15,341 nucleotides of DNA from CAG-791 sp963657295 (GTDB lineage Bacteria; Bacillota; Clostridia; Lachnospirales; Lachnospiraceae): contig CAVKMX010000052.1 in the NCBI GenBank assembly GCA_963657295.1, forward strand, positions 1 to 15,341. Direction: 5' to 3'. The position numbers and the translations under genes are program-made. Positions 1-7,240 of the stretch are shown here, in pieces. The notes beneath the pieces are model-generated. The model did not search any database and was not told the origin of the DNA. It saw only the letters and a list, made by a program, of their open reading frames with translations. How positions within the stretch are numbered: the first letter of the stretch is position 1; each line of letters starts with the position of its first letter.

Positions 1-544
1 CCGCCTTCGCGAGCTGTACCAGCTCGATGGCACTTATGCAGAATATCCCAAGGTCGGTGCGCGCATCATTGCCAGAGAGAACGGCAGCTGGTATCACACC
101 TTCACCATCAACAAGGGGACCGATGACGGGCTGACGCTGGATATGAATGTCCTCGCAGCCGGCGGTCTCGCCGGCCGGATCACTTACATCGGGAGCAGCT
201 GGGCCAGAGTGCAGGCAATCATCGATGACGGTGCCAATATTTCCGCCACGGTGCAGCGGACCCAGGACAATCTGGTGGTCTCCGGGGATCTCACGCTGTA
301 TGAGAACGGCGAAATTGCCTTCTCGGAACTCGCGGATCCGGACAGCAATGTGAAGGTCGGCGACAGCGTCGTCACCTCCAACATCAGCGATAAATACCTT
401 CCCGGCATCCTCATCGGATATATCAGTGAGATTACGGATGATCCCAACCAGCTGACCAAATCCGGCAGACTCACGCCTGCGGTGGATTTCGCGCATCTGG
501 ACACCGTGCTGGTGATCCAGCAGGTCAAGCAGACCGCCGACTGA
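1..544 (+). CDS. mreC: Rod shape-determining protein MreC, C-terminal part (5' end outside window)
   Basis: An open frame runs in from the window edge (first full codon at base 2) and stops at 542-544, leaving about 180 residues. It begins RLRELYQLDG, the end of the MreC coiled coil, and continues into the beta-barrel domain (ITYIGSSWARVQAIIDDGANISA, a GLAGRI turn before it, then VGDSVVTSNIS and the LPGILIGYI strand). MreC is a bitopic membrane protein that scaffolds MreD, PBP2 and RodA on the outer face of the membrane during lateral-wall growth. The ATG at 143 is an internal Met, not a start. mreD follows after 14 bases, so the two are co-transcribed; mreB probably lies further upstream but is not in the window. 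Identification rests on domain pattern plus the mreD/PBP2/rodA context. Confidence 0.93.
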   Translation, partial: RLRELYQLDGTYAEYPKVGARIIARENGSWYHTFTINKGTDDGLTLDMNVLAAGGLAGRITYIGSSWARVQAIIDDGANISATVQRTQDNLVVSGDLTLYENGEIAFSELADPDSNVKVGDSVVTSNISDKYLPGILIGYISEITDDPNQLTKSGRLTPAVDFAHLDTVLVIQQVKQTAD

Positions 545-558
545 CACAGAGAGAGGAA

Positions 559-1107
559 ATGAGAAAGTTTCGAACCGTTTCCATTGTATTCATCAGCATA
601 TTGGTCTGCCTGATTCTGCAGACCTCCGTTCTTCCGTCTCTGGCCCTCGGCGGAATATCACCGAACCTGATGATCATTACGGCGACCTCCTACGGATTCA
701 TGTTCGGAGATCGGAAGGGTCTGGCCATCGGCTTCGTCTGCGGGCTTTTGTGCGACATCTGCTTCGGCCCGCTGATCGGTTTTCGCGCGGGCGTATATGC
801 CGCCGTGGGCTTTCTTTCCGGAAAATTTCAGAAAGTGCTGTATGTAGAGGATCTGGCCTTTCCCATGTCCCTGATCGCCCTGTGTGATTTCATGAGCGGC
901 TTTCTCACCTATGTCTTCATCTTCATGCTGCAGAATCGTCTTTTCTTCCGCACGTTTCTGACCAAGCGCATGCTGCCGGAGATGGTCTATACCGTCATTG
1001 CCGCCATTTTCCTGTACCCTGTTCTCCGGATTCTCTACGATCGGTTCATGCGGGAGAAACGGCAAAGTGCTTTCATGCAGGAGTTGGAGCAGAATCAAAA
1101 TGTTTGA
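559..1107 (+). CDS. mreD: Rod shape-determining protein MreD
   Basis: A 182-residue, strongly hydrophobic protein with about five to six membrane segments, roughly residues 7-28, 32-50, 55-88 (probably two), 98-124 and 138-160, and a basic cytoplasmic tail. The GLAIGFVCGLLCD stretch fits the conserved G-rich/acidic membrane motif of MreD. MreD is the polytopic partner of MreC in the elongasome and helps regulate PBP2-RodA activity. A GAGAGG ribosome site at 551-556 lies only two bases before the ATG, which is closer than usual. The gene starts 14 bases after mreC and its last 8 bases overlap the start of the PBP2 gene, so the three are one operon and probably translationally coupled. The sequence of MreD is poorly conserved, so context carries part of the call. 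Confidence 0.92.
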   Translation: MRKFRTVSIVFISILVCLILQTSVLPSLALGGISPNLMIITATSYGFMFGDRKGLAIGFVCGLLCDICFGPLIGFRAGVYAAVGFLSGKFQKVLYVEDLAFPMSLIALCDFMSGFLTYVFIFMLQNRLFFRTFLTKRMLPEMVYTVIAAIFLYPVLRILYDRFMREKRQSAFMQELEQNQNV

Positions 1108-4000
1108 TGCCATATTGCGTATCATCGAGAATATCCGGAGCTTTTTCCAGGGGGAGTTTTTCAAAAAGCTGAACCTGCGCACCCTGTTCATGTCCCTTGC
1201 CGTCATCGGTGCTGCCGCCGGACTGATTTACCGCCTGTTCGTCCTGCAGATCGTCAACGGGGAAACCTATCTTGCCAATTTCCGTCTGCGGATCCGCAGA
1301 GAAGTCACCATTCCCTCCACCAGAGGCAACATATACGACCGGAACGGAAAGCTCCTGGCCTACAATGAGCTGGCTTATTCCGTCACCATGAACGACCTCG
1401 GCGAATCCTCCGGCGCACACAGTCAGGAGCTGAATGACACCATTGAAAAGGTCATTGACCTCGTGGAGAAAAACGGCGATTCCGTCACAACGGATTTTGA
1501 TGTCGTTTACAACGAAGAAACCGGGCATTACGAATATACGGTTTCCGGCGTTTCGCTCTCCCGCTTTCTGGCGGATGTCTACGGTTATGCGAACATCAAG
1601 GATCTGAAGGAAGAGGAGGCCAATGCCACCGCTGACGAGCTGGTCGGCTACCTCTGCTCTGCCAGCCGGTTCCGCATCGGCGAGCGCATGGATCCTTCGG
1701 ATGAAACCAGCGAATTCGTCCCGGCAAAGGGATATGAACCGCAGCGGCTCCTGCAGATTGTGACCATCCGCTATCTGCTGAGCCTCAACAGCTACCAGAA
1801 ATACATCGCCACCACCGTTGCGGAGAATGTCTCCGAGAAAACCGTCGCCGCCATCCTGGAAAATGCCGATGAGCTCGAGGGCGTGGACATTGCGGACGAT
1901 ACCCTGCGCCGGTACAACAACAGCGAGTATTTTGCGCACATTCTCGGATATACCGGGAAAATCAGCTCCGAGGAGCTGCAGGAGCTGAGTCAGAAGAATC
2001 CGGATTATACCAACAGCGATGTGGTGGGCAAATCCGGCATTGAATCCGCGATGGAAACCAGTCTGCAGGGCACCAAGGGCTCGGAGATCGTCTACGTGGA
2101 CAATATGGGAAATGAGCTGGAAACCAGCGATTATACCGCCCCTGTTGCCGGCGACAACGTCTACCTTACCATCGATGCCGATCTGCAGATGGCTGCACAG
2201 GACATTCTGGAGCGCAAGCTGGCGGACATCGTTTACAGCCGCATCATCGATGCGAAAACCTATGAGATGGGAGAGAATGACAAGAACTCCAACATTCAGA
2301 TCCCGATCTATGACGTCTATTTCCAGATGTTCAACAACAACATCATCGACATGGCGCACCTTTCCTCACCGGAGGCACAGGAAACGGAGCAGGCCGTGCA
2401 GGCGGCCTTTGATTCCTACCAGGCCGATGCCCTCCTGCGGCTGCGGGAGGAGATGACGGATACACAGAATCCCTACAATCTGCTCTCGAAGGAATACCAG
2501 GATTACGAGAGCTACATCATTCAGTTCCTCAAGGATCAGGGGGTGCTCGTCAGCTCACGCATCGATACCAATGATGCCACCTACATCGACTGGACCACCA
2601 ATGAGGTCATCTCCATGGCCGATTTTCTGAATTATGCCGTTTCGATGGACTGGGTGGATGCCAGCCTCATCGACATGGAGGACAGCTATGCCTCCGGCGC
2701 AGAGGTTTACCTCGCGCTGACGGATTATATTCTGGAGCAGCTCCAGGACAGCAGAGAATTCTCCAAGCATCTGTATCACTACATGCTGCAGAACGACGTC
2801 ATTTCCGGCAGTCAGGTCTGCCGTCTGCTCCTGGAGCAGGAGGCGGTCACCGTCTCCGAGGAAGAGAAGGAGAGCTTTCTGGCCGGGCAGGAGAGCGCTC
2901 TGACCTTTATGATGAACCGCATCAAGAATCTGGACCTCACCCCTGCGCAGCTGAGCCTCTATCCCTCGACCGGCTCCATCGTGATAACGGATGTGAATTC
3001 CGGTGACGTGCTGGCCATGGTTTCCTATCCTGGCTATGACAACAACAAAATGGCAAACGGTGTGAACGCCTCCTATTACCGTTCTCTTCAGGAGGATCTC
3101 TCCATGCCCCTCATCAACAATGCCACCTATCAGGAGACGGCTCCCGGCTCCACGTTCAAACCGATTTCCGCAACGGCAGGCCTGATGGAGGGGGTCATTG
3201 ATCTTAGTACCATCACGAAGTGCGAGGGAATTTTCACCAAGATCGGCACCCCCGCCCCCCGCTGCTGGGTATATCCGAACAGCCACGGCAATCTGGACGT
3301 GATCGGAGGCATCACCAATTCCTGCAATGTTTTCTTCTATGAAGTAGGGTATCGTCTGGGACTCGATGAGGAAGACAATTACAATTCCGGCCTCGGCATT
3401 GAAAGGCTCACCAAATATGCCGACATGTACGGTCTGACCGAGAAATCCGGAATCGAAATCGAAGAGCGTTCTCCCCAGGTGTCCACGGAGGATGCGGTTC
3501 GCTCCGCCATCGGACAGGGCAATGCCAGCTACACAACGGTCGGCCTGGCCCGCTACGCCACCACCGTTGCCAACAGCGGAACCTGCTATAACCTGACGCT
3601 GATCGATAAAACCGTCTCCAGCGACGGACAGACCACGCAGCAGAACAGCGCATCCGTGCGCAACGTGATCAACATGGATGCCTCCTATTGGAATGCCATC
3701 CATACCGGTATGCGGGGAGTCGTGCAGAATATGACGTATTTTACCGGCTTGTCCGTCCATGCCGCCGGCAAAACAGGAACCGCGCAGGAGGCGGATGACA
3801 AACCCAACCACGCCCTGTTCATCAGCTATGCTCCCTATGAAAGTCCCCGCATTTCCATCACCACCCGCATTGCCTACGGCTACACCTCGTCCTATGCGGC
3901 ACAGGTGACGGAGGCGGTCATGGAGTATTATTTCGGCGACAAGACGCTGGAAGAAATTCTGAATACCGAAACAGACGTTTCCACAACGACTGCAGACTGA
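1100..4000 (+). CDS. mrdA: Penicillin-binding protein 2 (elongasome class B transpeptidase), with large insertion
   Basis: Class B PBP that cross-links peptidoglycan made by RodA during cell elongation; 966 residues from the ATG at 1100. The open frame extends upstream, but ATG 1100 gives the normal cytoplasmic tail and one membrane anchor (about residues 28-44); GGAG at 1086-1089 is 10 bases upstream, inside mreD. The PBP dimer domain opens with RGNIYDRNGKLLA. The transpeptidase domain has all three active-site motifs: S684-T-F-K687, S741-C-N743 and K891-T-G-T. Between about residues 375 and 617 sits an acidic, largely alpha-helical insertion of about 240 residues, splitting the region before the transpeptidase fold (which resumes with YPSTGSIVITDVNSGDVLAM). 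That makes it far longer than the E. coli or Bacillus homologues (roughly 630-720 residues). Long PBP2 forms occur in Clostridia as I recall. rodA follows at once. Confidence 0.95.
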   Translation: MFDAILRIIENIRSFFQGEFFKKLNLRTLFMSLAVIGAAAGLIYRLFVLQIVNGETYLANFRLRIRREVTIPSTRGNIYDRNGKLLAYNELAYSVTMNDLGESSGAHSQELNDTIEKVIDLVEKNGDSVTTDFDVVYNEETGHYEYTVSGVSLSRFLADVYGYANIKDLKEEEANATADELVGYLCSASRFRIGERMDPSDETSEFVPAKGYEPQRLLQIVTIRYLLSLNSYQKYIATTVAENVSEKTVAAILENADELEGVDIADDTLRRYNNSEYFAHILGYTGKISSEELQELSQKNPDYTNSDVVGKSGIESAMETSLQGTKGSEIVYVDNMGNELETSDYTAPVAGDNVYLTIDADLQMAAQDILERKLADIVYSRIIDAKTYEMGENDKNSNIQIPIYDVYFQMFNNNIIDMAHLSSPEAQETEQAVQAAFDSYQADALLRLREEMTDTQNPYNLLSKEYQDYESYIIQFLKDQGVLVSSRIDTNDATYIDWTTNEVISMADFLNYAVSMDWVDASLIDMEDSYASGAEVYLALTDYILEQLQDSREFSKHLYHYMLQNDVISGSQVCRLLLEQEAVTVSEEEKESFLAGQESALTFMMNRIKNLDLTPAQLSLYPSTGSIVITDVNSGDVLAMVSYPGYDNNKMANGVNASYYRSLQEDLSMPLINNATYQETAPGSTFKPISATAGLMEGVIDLSTITKCEGIFTKIGTPAPRCWVYPNSHGNLDVIGGITNSCNVFFYEVGYRLGLDEEDNYNSGLGIERLTKYADMYGLTEKSGIEIEERSPQVSTEDAVRSAIGQGNASYTTVGLARYATTVANSGTCYNLTLIDKTVSSDGQTTQQNSASVRNVINMDASYWNAIHTGMRGVVQNMTYFTGLSVHAAGKTGTAQEADDKPNHALFISYAPYESPRISITTRIAYGYTSSYAAQVTEAVMEYYFGDKTLEEILNTETDVSTTTAD

Positions 4001-4001
4001 T

Positions 4002-5174
4002 GTGTCTGCCCAATCCATGAGACATCGATTATTTCAGACCTTTTCCATCCGACATCTGGATTTCATACTGCTCGCGCTGGTGCTGATTCTCAACAGCATC
4101 GGCATCGCCGCCATCGGCTCGGCCGAGCATGATCTGCAGTCCAAGCAGCTGTACGGCATGCTCCTGGGCATCGTTGTCATGCTCCTCGTATCCGCCGTCA
4201 GCTATCGGGAGATCATCAAATTCTCCTGGCTGTTCTACGGCATCTGCGTCGTGCTGCTGGCGCTGATCTTCACGCCCCTCGGTGTGAGCCGGGACGATGC
4301 AACGCGCTGGATCAAGGTGGGCATTACCATCCAGCCCTCGGAATTTGCCAAGATTTTGTTGATTTTGTTTTATGCTAAGTTTATTATGACTTATATGGCC
4401 AGAATGAAGCGCTACATGTGGATCGGCCTTGGTGTGCTTCTAGCCCTTCCGCCTGTCCTGCTGGTTTACAAGGAACCGGATTTGTCAACGACAGCCATGA
4501 TCTGTCTCGTCATCGCCGCGATATTGTTCGTCTGCGGACTTAGTTATCGTCTTGTGATCGGTGTTCTGGTTATTTCCATTCCTTCCGTTATTGTCTTCAT
4601 AAGTCTGGTGATTCAGGAGGGATCCACCCTTCTGGAGGGATATCAGCGCAATCGTATCCTTGCGTGGCTTCATCCGGAGGATTATGCCGATTCGCTTGCC
4701 TATCAGACGATGAATTCCATCATGGCCATCGGCTCCGGCCAGCTGCTGGGGAAGGGATACAATACCAATGAGATCAGCTCCATGCTGGAGAGCGGCTACA
4801 TCAGCGAATCCCAGACGGACTTCATCTTCACGGTAATCGGAGAGGAGTTTGGCTTCATCGGGGGCAGCGTTGTGGTCATTCTGCTGGCGCTGATCACCAT
4901 TCGCTGCTATTACATTGCGAAGAATGCAAAGGATACAGCCGGAACTGTCATTGCCACAGGTGTGGGGACCTGGATCGGATTTCAGGGATTCATCAATATT
5001 GCTGTTGCAACCGGTGTTCTGCCGAATACCGGACTCCCGCTTCCGTTCGTCAGTTATGGCTTGACATCTCTTCTGAGTCTGTATCTGGGGCTTGGTTTCG
5101 TCCTGAATGTGCGCATGCAGAGCATGCAGCGGGCATCCAAGGGCGATGGCATTCACTTTGGGGGTACGTTATGA
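4002..5174 (+). CDS. rodA: Peptidoglycan glycosyltransferase RodA (SEDS family)
   Basis: Polytopic SEDS glycosyltransferase, about ten membrane segments, that polymerises lipid II and works as a pair with the PBP2 encoded just upstream. Family motifs in order: ATRWI, PSEFAK, KEPDLST, YQTMNSIMAIGSGQLLGKGY, SQTDFIFTVIGEEFGFIGG and, near the C-terminus, TGLPLPFVSYG. The Asp in QTDFIF (residue 273 from the GTG start) is the position of the essential catalytic Asp of SEDS proteins. Length 390 is normal. The start is uncertain: GTG 4002 begins one base after the PBP2 stop, while ATG 4017 is in the same frame. Neither has a clear ribosome site, so translation is probably coupled to PBP2. FtsW or SpoVE are related alternatives, but the mreCD-PBP2 context favours RodA. 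Bases 4351-4398 are unusually AT-rich. The stop overlaps the mgsA start (ATGA). Confidence 0.93.
   Translation: MSAQSMRHRLFQTFSIRHLDFILLALVLILNSIGIAAIGSAEHDLQSKQLYGMLLGIVVMLLVSAVSYREIIKFSWLFYGICVVLLALIFTPLGVSRDDATRWIKVGITIQPSEFAKILLILFYAKFIMTYMARMKRYMWIGLGVLLALPPVLLVYKEPDLSTTAMICLVIAAILFVCGLSYRLVIGVLVISIPSVIVFISLVIQEGSTLLEGYQRNRILAWLHPEDYADSLAYQTMNSIMAIGSGQLLGKGYNTNEISSMLESGYISESQTDFIFTVIGEEFGFIGGSVVVILLALITIRCYYIAKNAKDTAGTVIATGVGTWIGFQGFINIAVATGVLPNTGLPLPFVSYGLTSLLSLYLGLGFVLNVRMQSMQRASKGDGIHFGGTL
4359..4387 (+). promoter_or_regulatory. Candidate internal sigma-A promoter inside rodA
   Basis: TTGATT at 4359-4364 and TATTAT at 4382-4387 are separated by exactly 17 bases, giving 4/6 and 5/6 matches to the sigma-A consensus. 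They lie in a 48-base island (4351-4398) with only 11 G/C, while the surrounding gene is GC-rich. A transcript from here could supply the downstream mgsA and carboxypeptidase genes separately from the wall operon. Function is inferred from sequence only. Confidence 0.35.
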
Positions 5175-5658
5175 ACATTGCATTGATTGCGCATGATGCG
5201 AAGAAGAAGCTCATGCAGAATTTCTGTATTGCCTATCGCGGCATCCTGAGCAGGCACGATCTGTACGCCACCGGTACAACCGGACGGCTGATTGAGGAGG
5301 TCACCAACCTTTCCGTTCATAAGCTTCTGGCCGGACACCTCGGCGGAGAGCAGCAGATCGGTGCCCAGATTGAGAACAACGAGATAGATTTGGTAATTTT
5401 CCTGCGGGACCCCTTCAGCGACAGCAAGAAACACGAGCCGGATGTGAACAATATCGTGCGGCTGTGTGATATTCACAACATTCCGCTCGCTACGAATCTT
5501 GCTACCTCAGAGCTGACGGTGAAATCCCTGGATCNNNNNNNNNNNNNNNNNNNNNNNNNNNNNNNNNNATTCCGCTCGCTACGAATCTTGCTACCGCAGA
5601 GCTGACGGTGAAATCCCTGGATCGTGGAGATCTTGAGTGGCGTGAGATGTACAAGTGA
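5171..5658 (+). CDS. mgsA: Methylglyoxal synthase, interrupted by an assembly gap
   Basis: Converts dihydroxyacetone phosphate to methylglyoxal and phosphate, a cytoplasmic bypass of lower glycolysis when phosphate is short. The start overlaps the rodA stop as ATGA, with GGGG at 5161-5164 as ribosome site. Residues 1-121 read normally: AHD (Asp9), ATGTTG at 33-38, GGEQQIG at 58-64, Asp80, His88, Asp91 and NIPLATN. Then come 34 N (5535-5568), and the 55 bases before the gap recur after it. Joining the copies gives an intact 132-residue protein ending RGDLEWREMYK with stop at 5656-5658. The frame break is therefore due to the arbitrary gap length, not a mutation. Odd points: Glu60 sits where E. 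coli has catalytic Asp71, and there is one extra residue between Asp80 and His88. The mgsA-after-rodA order is known in Clostridia. Confidence 0.9.
5480..5623. repeat. 55-bp direct duplication flanking a 34-N scaffold gap (assembly artefact)
   Basis: Bases 5480-5534 and 5569-5623 are identical except for T5507 versus G5596, with the N run 5535-5568 between them. The two contig ends evidently overlap but were joined with filler. The mismatch changes a codon from Ser (TCA) to Ala (GCA); MgsA homologues I recall have Ala there (ATAE/ATAD), so the second copy is probably correct. Collapsing 89 bases restores the mgsA frame. Confidence 0.93.
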
Positions 5659-6646
5659 GCATTGGAAAAAGAGGAGAGGGACTGCAGGTGCAATGCTTGC
5701 AGTCCTTGCTTGTGTGCTGCTGTGCGGCTGCGGCAAGGACATTCCCGTGTCATTTCAGGACAATGCCGGCTACAGCAACTTCAGCTTCCTTGTCAATGAG
5801 TCCGGCTCTGCGGAGGTGGCCGAGACGTTTGCCTCCGGCATCTGTGTCACAGACGGTGATTACATTTATGCCGATCTGCCCAGCATAGCGGATACGACGT
5901 CTGCCGCACTGTTCGACCTGAACAACTGCCGTACGCTCTATGCCAAGAATGTCTTTTCGAAGGTGTATCCCGCCAGTCTCACCAAGATCATGACGGCCCT
6001 GGTCGCTCTGGAGAACGCAGGCCTGGATACGGTGCTGACCGCTTCCGCCAACGTCTATATGACCGACTCGGACGCACAGCGCGCCGGCCTGGCAGAGGGA
6101 GATACCATGACGCTGGATCAGGCCCTGCACCTTCTGCTGATCCACTCCGACAACGATGTTGCCGTCCTCATTGCCGAGAATCTGGGCGGCTCCACGGACG
6201 GCTTCATTCAGATGATGAACGAGGAGGCGGTGCGCCTCGGCGCCACCAAGACGAATTTCATCAACTCCAACGGGCTGACGGATCAGAATCACTATACCAG
6301 TGCCTACGACATGTATCTGATTTTTAATGAGGCCATGCAGTTTCAGAGCTTTCAGGAAATCATCGCCATGTCCACTTACAGCACGGTGTATCACGACAAA
6401 AGCGGTGCGGAAAAAGAGATTACGGTGAATTCCACCAACTCCTACAATATGTCCTACATCACGGCACCGACCGGCATCACGGTCATTGGAGGCAAGACCG
6501 GCACCACCACCGCGGCAGGACACAATCTGATCCTCTACGTGCGGGATTCCTCCGGAAATCCCTATGTCGCCATCGTCATGAAGGCCATTGACAGCAGTTC
6601 CTGCTATGCCACCATGAATGAGCTTCTCTCGCTCATCGGCAGCTGA
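5642..6646 (+). CDS. D-alanyl-D-alanine carboxypeptidase (peptidase S11, DacF/PBP5-type), lipoprotein
   Basis: Penicillin-binding D,D-carboxypeptidase that removes the terminal D-Ala of peptidoglycan stem peptides outside the membrane and so limits cross-linking. Numbered from GTG 5642, the catalytic motifs are S112-L-T-K115, S169-D-N171 and K285-T-G287, with the usual S11 spacing. The N-terminus reads KKRRG, then a hydrophobic run ending VLLCGC, a lipobox-like signal. The GTG at 5642 keeps these basic residues and overlaps mgsA by 17 bases; ATG 5693 is an alternative, but it would leave a very short signal with no charge. At 334 residues it has no PBP5 C-terminal beta domain and no C-terminal membrane anchor, consistent with lipid anchoring instead. 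It ends the elongasome gene run; no terminator is visible after the stop, and the next promoter begins 18 bases later. Confidence 0.9.
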   Translation: MRCTSEHWKKRRGTAGAMLAVLACVLLCGCGKDIPVSFQDNAGYSNFSFLVNESGSAEVAETFASGICVTDGDYIYADLPSIADTTSAALFDLNNCRTLYAKNVFSKVYPASLTKIMTALVALENAGLDTVLTASANVYMTDSDAQRAGLAEGDTMTLDQALHLLLIHSDNDVAVLIAENLGGSTDGFIQMMNEEAVRLGATKTNFINSNGLTDQNHYTSAYDMYLIFNEAMQFQSFQEIIAMSTYSTVYHDKSGAEKEITVNSTNSYNMSYITAPTGITVIGGKTGTTTAAGHNLILYVRDSSGNPYVAIVMKAIDSSSCYATMNELLSLIGS

Positions 6647-6664
6647 GACGCTCCGCTTTCAACC

Positions 6665-6693
6665 TTGTTTTTCGGTACCTTGTTCGTTATAAT
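6665..6693 (+). promoter_or_regulatory. Sigma-A promoter for the P-loop gene
   Basis: TATAAT at 6688-6693 is a perfect -10 box. TTGTTT at 6665-6670 lies 17 bases upstream as a weak -35. Transcription would begin near base 6700, leaving a leader of about 54 bases before the GTG at 6754. The -10 box is overlapped by an inverted repeat (see the entry at 6683). Confidence 0.75.
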
Positions 6694-6723
6694 GTGGATA
6701 ACGAAATGCATGATATTTCGTTA
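6683..6723. promoter_or_regulatory. Three alternating TTCGTTA half-sites over the promoter: candidate operator and 5' leader hairpin
   Basis: TTCGTTAT (6683-6690), ATAACGAA (6698-6705) and TTCGTTA (6717-6723) alternate in orientation. The first pair forms an inverted repeat with 8-bp perfect arms and a 7-base spacer that covers the -10 box and start site. The second pair, TAACGAAAT-N7-ATTTCGTTA (6699-6723), has 9-bp perfect arms and would fold at the extreme 5' end of the transcript. The dyad centres are 17 bases apart. The middle half-site is shared, so the two structures exclude each other. This suggests a repressor operator, an RNA-stabilising 5' hairpin, or both; the binding protein is unknown. 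Confidence 0.6.
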
Positions 6724-6753
6724 CAAATAAAAAAGTCCAGGAGGGCAAATCCA

Positions 6754-7173
6754 GTGGTTCAACTCATCGTAGGCAGAAAAGGAAAAGGCAAGACCAAGTG
6801 CTTGTTGGATAAGGTCAACAGCGATGTGAAGACGGTTTCCGGCAACATCGTATATCTTGATAAGAGTACGCAGCATATGTTCGAGCTCAACAACAAGATC
6901 CGTTTGATTTGTGTTCCGGATTACAGCGTGGACAATGCGGATCAGTTCCTCGGCTTCGTCAGCGGGATTCTCTCTCAGGATCATGATCTGCAGCAGATGT
7001 ATTTTGACAGCTTCCTTGATATCGCACATCTTCGTGATGCGGACATTACGCCTGCTGTCCAGAAGCTTCAGATGCTCAGCGAGCAGTTCAAGGTTGATTT
7101 CATCCTCAGCGTTTCGCTTGACGAGTCCGATCTTCCGGAGGCAGCAAAGTCTCTGATTGCCATCTCTCTTTAA
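6754..7173 (+). CDS. Small uncharacterised P-loop nucleotide-binding protein
   Basis: A 139-residue cytoplasmic protein beginning VVQLIVGRKGKGKT: a hydrophobic strand followed at residues 7-14 by a Walker A motif (GRKGKGKT), so it very likely binds ATP or GTP. A second hydrophobic strand with acidic residues (DFILSVSLDESD, about 115-126) could carry the Walker B or sensor role. There is no signal peptide or membrane segment. GTG 6754 is chosen because AGGAGGG at 6739-6745 stands 8 bases upstream; the longer in-frame GTG at 6694 touches the -10 box and lies before the likely transcription start. I recall similar small proteins in Clostridia carrying vague ATP-binding or PilT-like names, but no function is established to my knowledge. 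It is too short for a full PilT ATPase. It has its own promoter and a terminator, and precedes the HlyD-like gene. Confidence 0.85.
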   Translation: MVQLIVGRKGKGKTKCLLDKVNSDVKTVSGNIVYLDKSTQHMFELNNKIRLICVPDYSVDNADQFLGFVSGILSQDHDLQQMYFDSFLDIAHLRDADITPAVQKLQMLSEQFKVDFILSVSLDESDLPEAAKSLIAISL

Positions 7174-7196
7174 TCCGTGTCCTGCGCAGGAAATGC

Positions 7197-7233
7197 AAAA
7201 GCCTTGGAAGATGTTTCCAGGGCTTTTGTTTTG
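7197..7233 (+). terminator. Intrinsic terminator after the P-loop gene
   Basis: AAAAGCCTTGGAA (7197-7209) pairs with TTCCAGGGCTTTT (7215-7227) around a 5-base loop with one G-T wobble, followed by a T-rich run TTTTGTTTTG (7224-7233). The palindrome TCCTGCGCAGGA lies just upstream at 7180-7191. The T-run ends seven bases before the next ATG, which is unusually tight; read-through or attenuation must supply the downstream gene unless a promoter is hidden. Confidence 0.8.
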
Positions 7234-7240
7234 TAATTCT

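Noticed and set aside
1073..4018. Two long minus-strand open frames (428 and 487 codons) opposite PBP2
   Set aside because: They mirror codon bias of the plus-strand gene, have no recognisable domain, and the plus frame carries all transpeptidase motifs.
5480..5623. True biological tandem duplication inside mgsA
   Set aside because: The copies abut an N run and merging them restores a full-length protein, which points to overlapping contig ends.
5624..5641. Earliest GTG start (5624) for the carboxypeptidase
   Set aside because: It would overlap mgsA by 35 bases and adds residues before the signal peptide that nothing supports.
6694..6753. Longer GTG start for the P-loop protein at 6694
   Set aside because: It directly follows the -10 box, upstream of the likely transcription start; GTG 6754 has a strong ribosome site.
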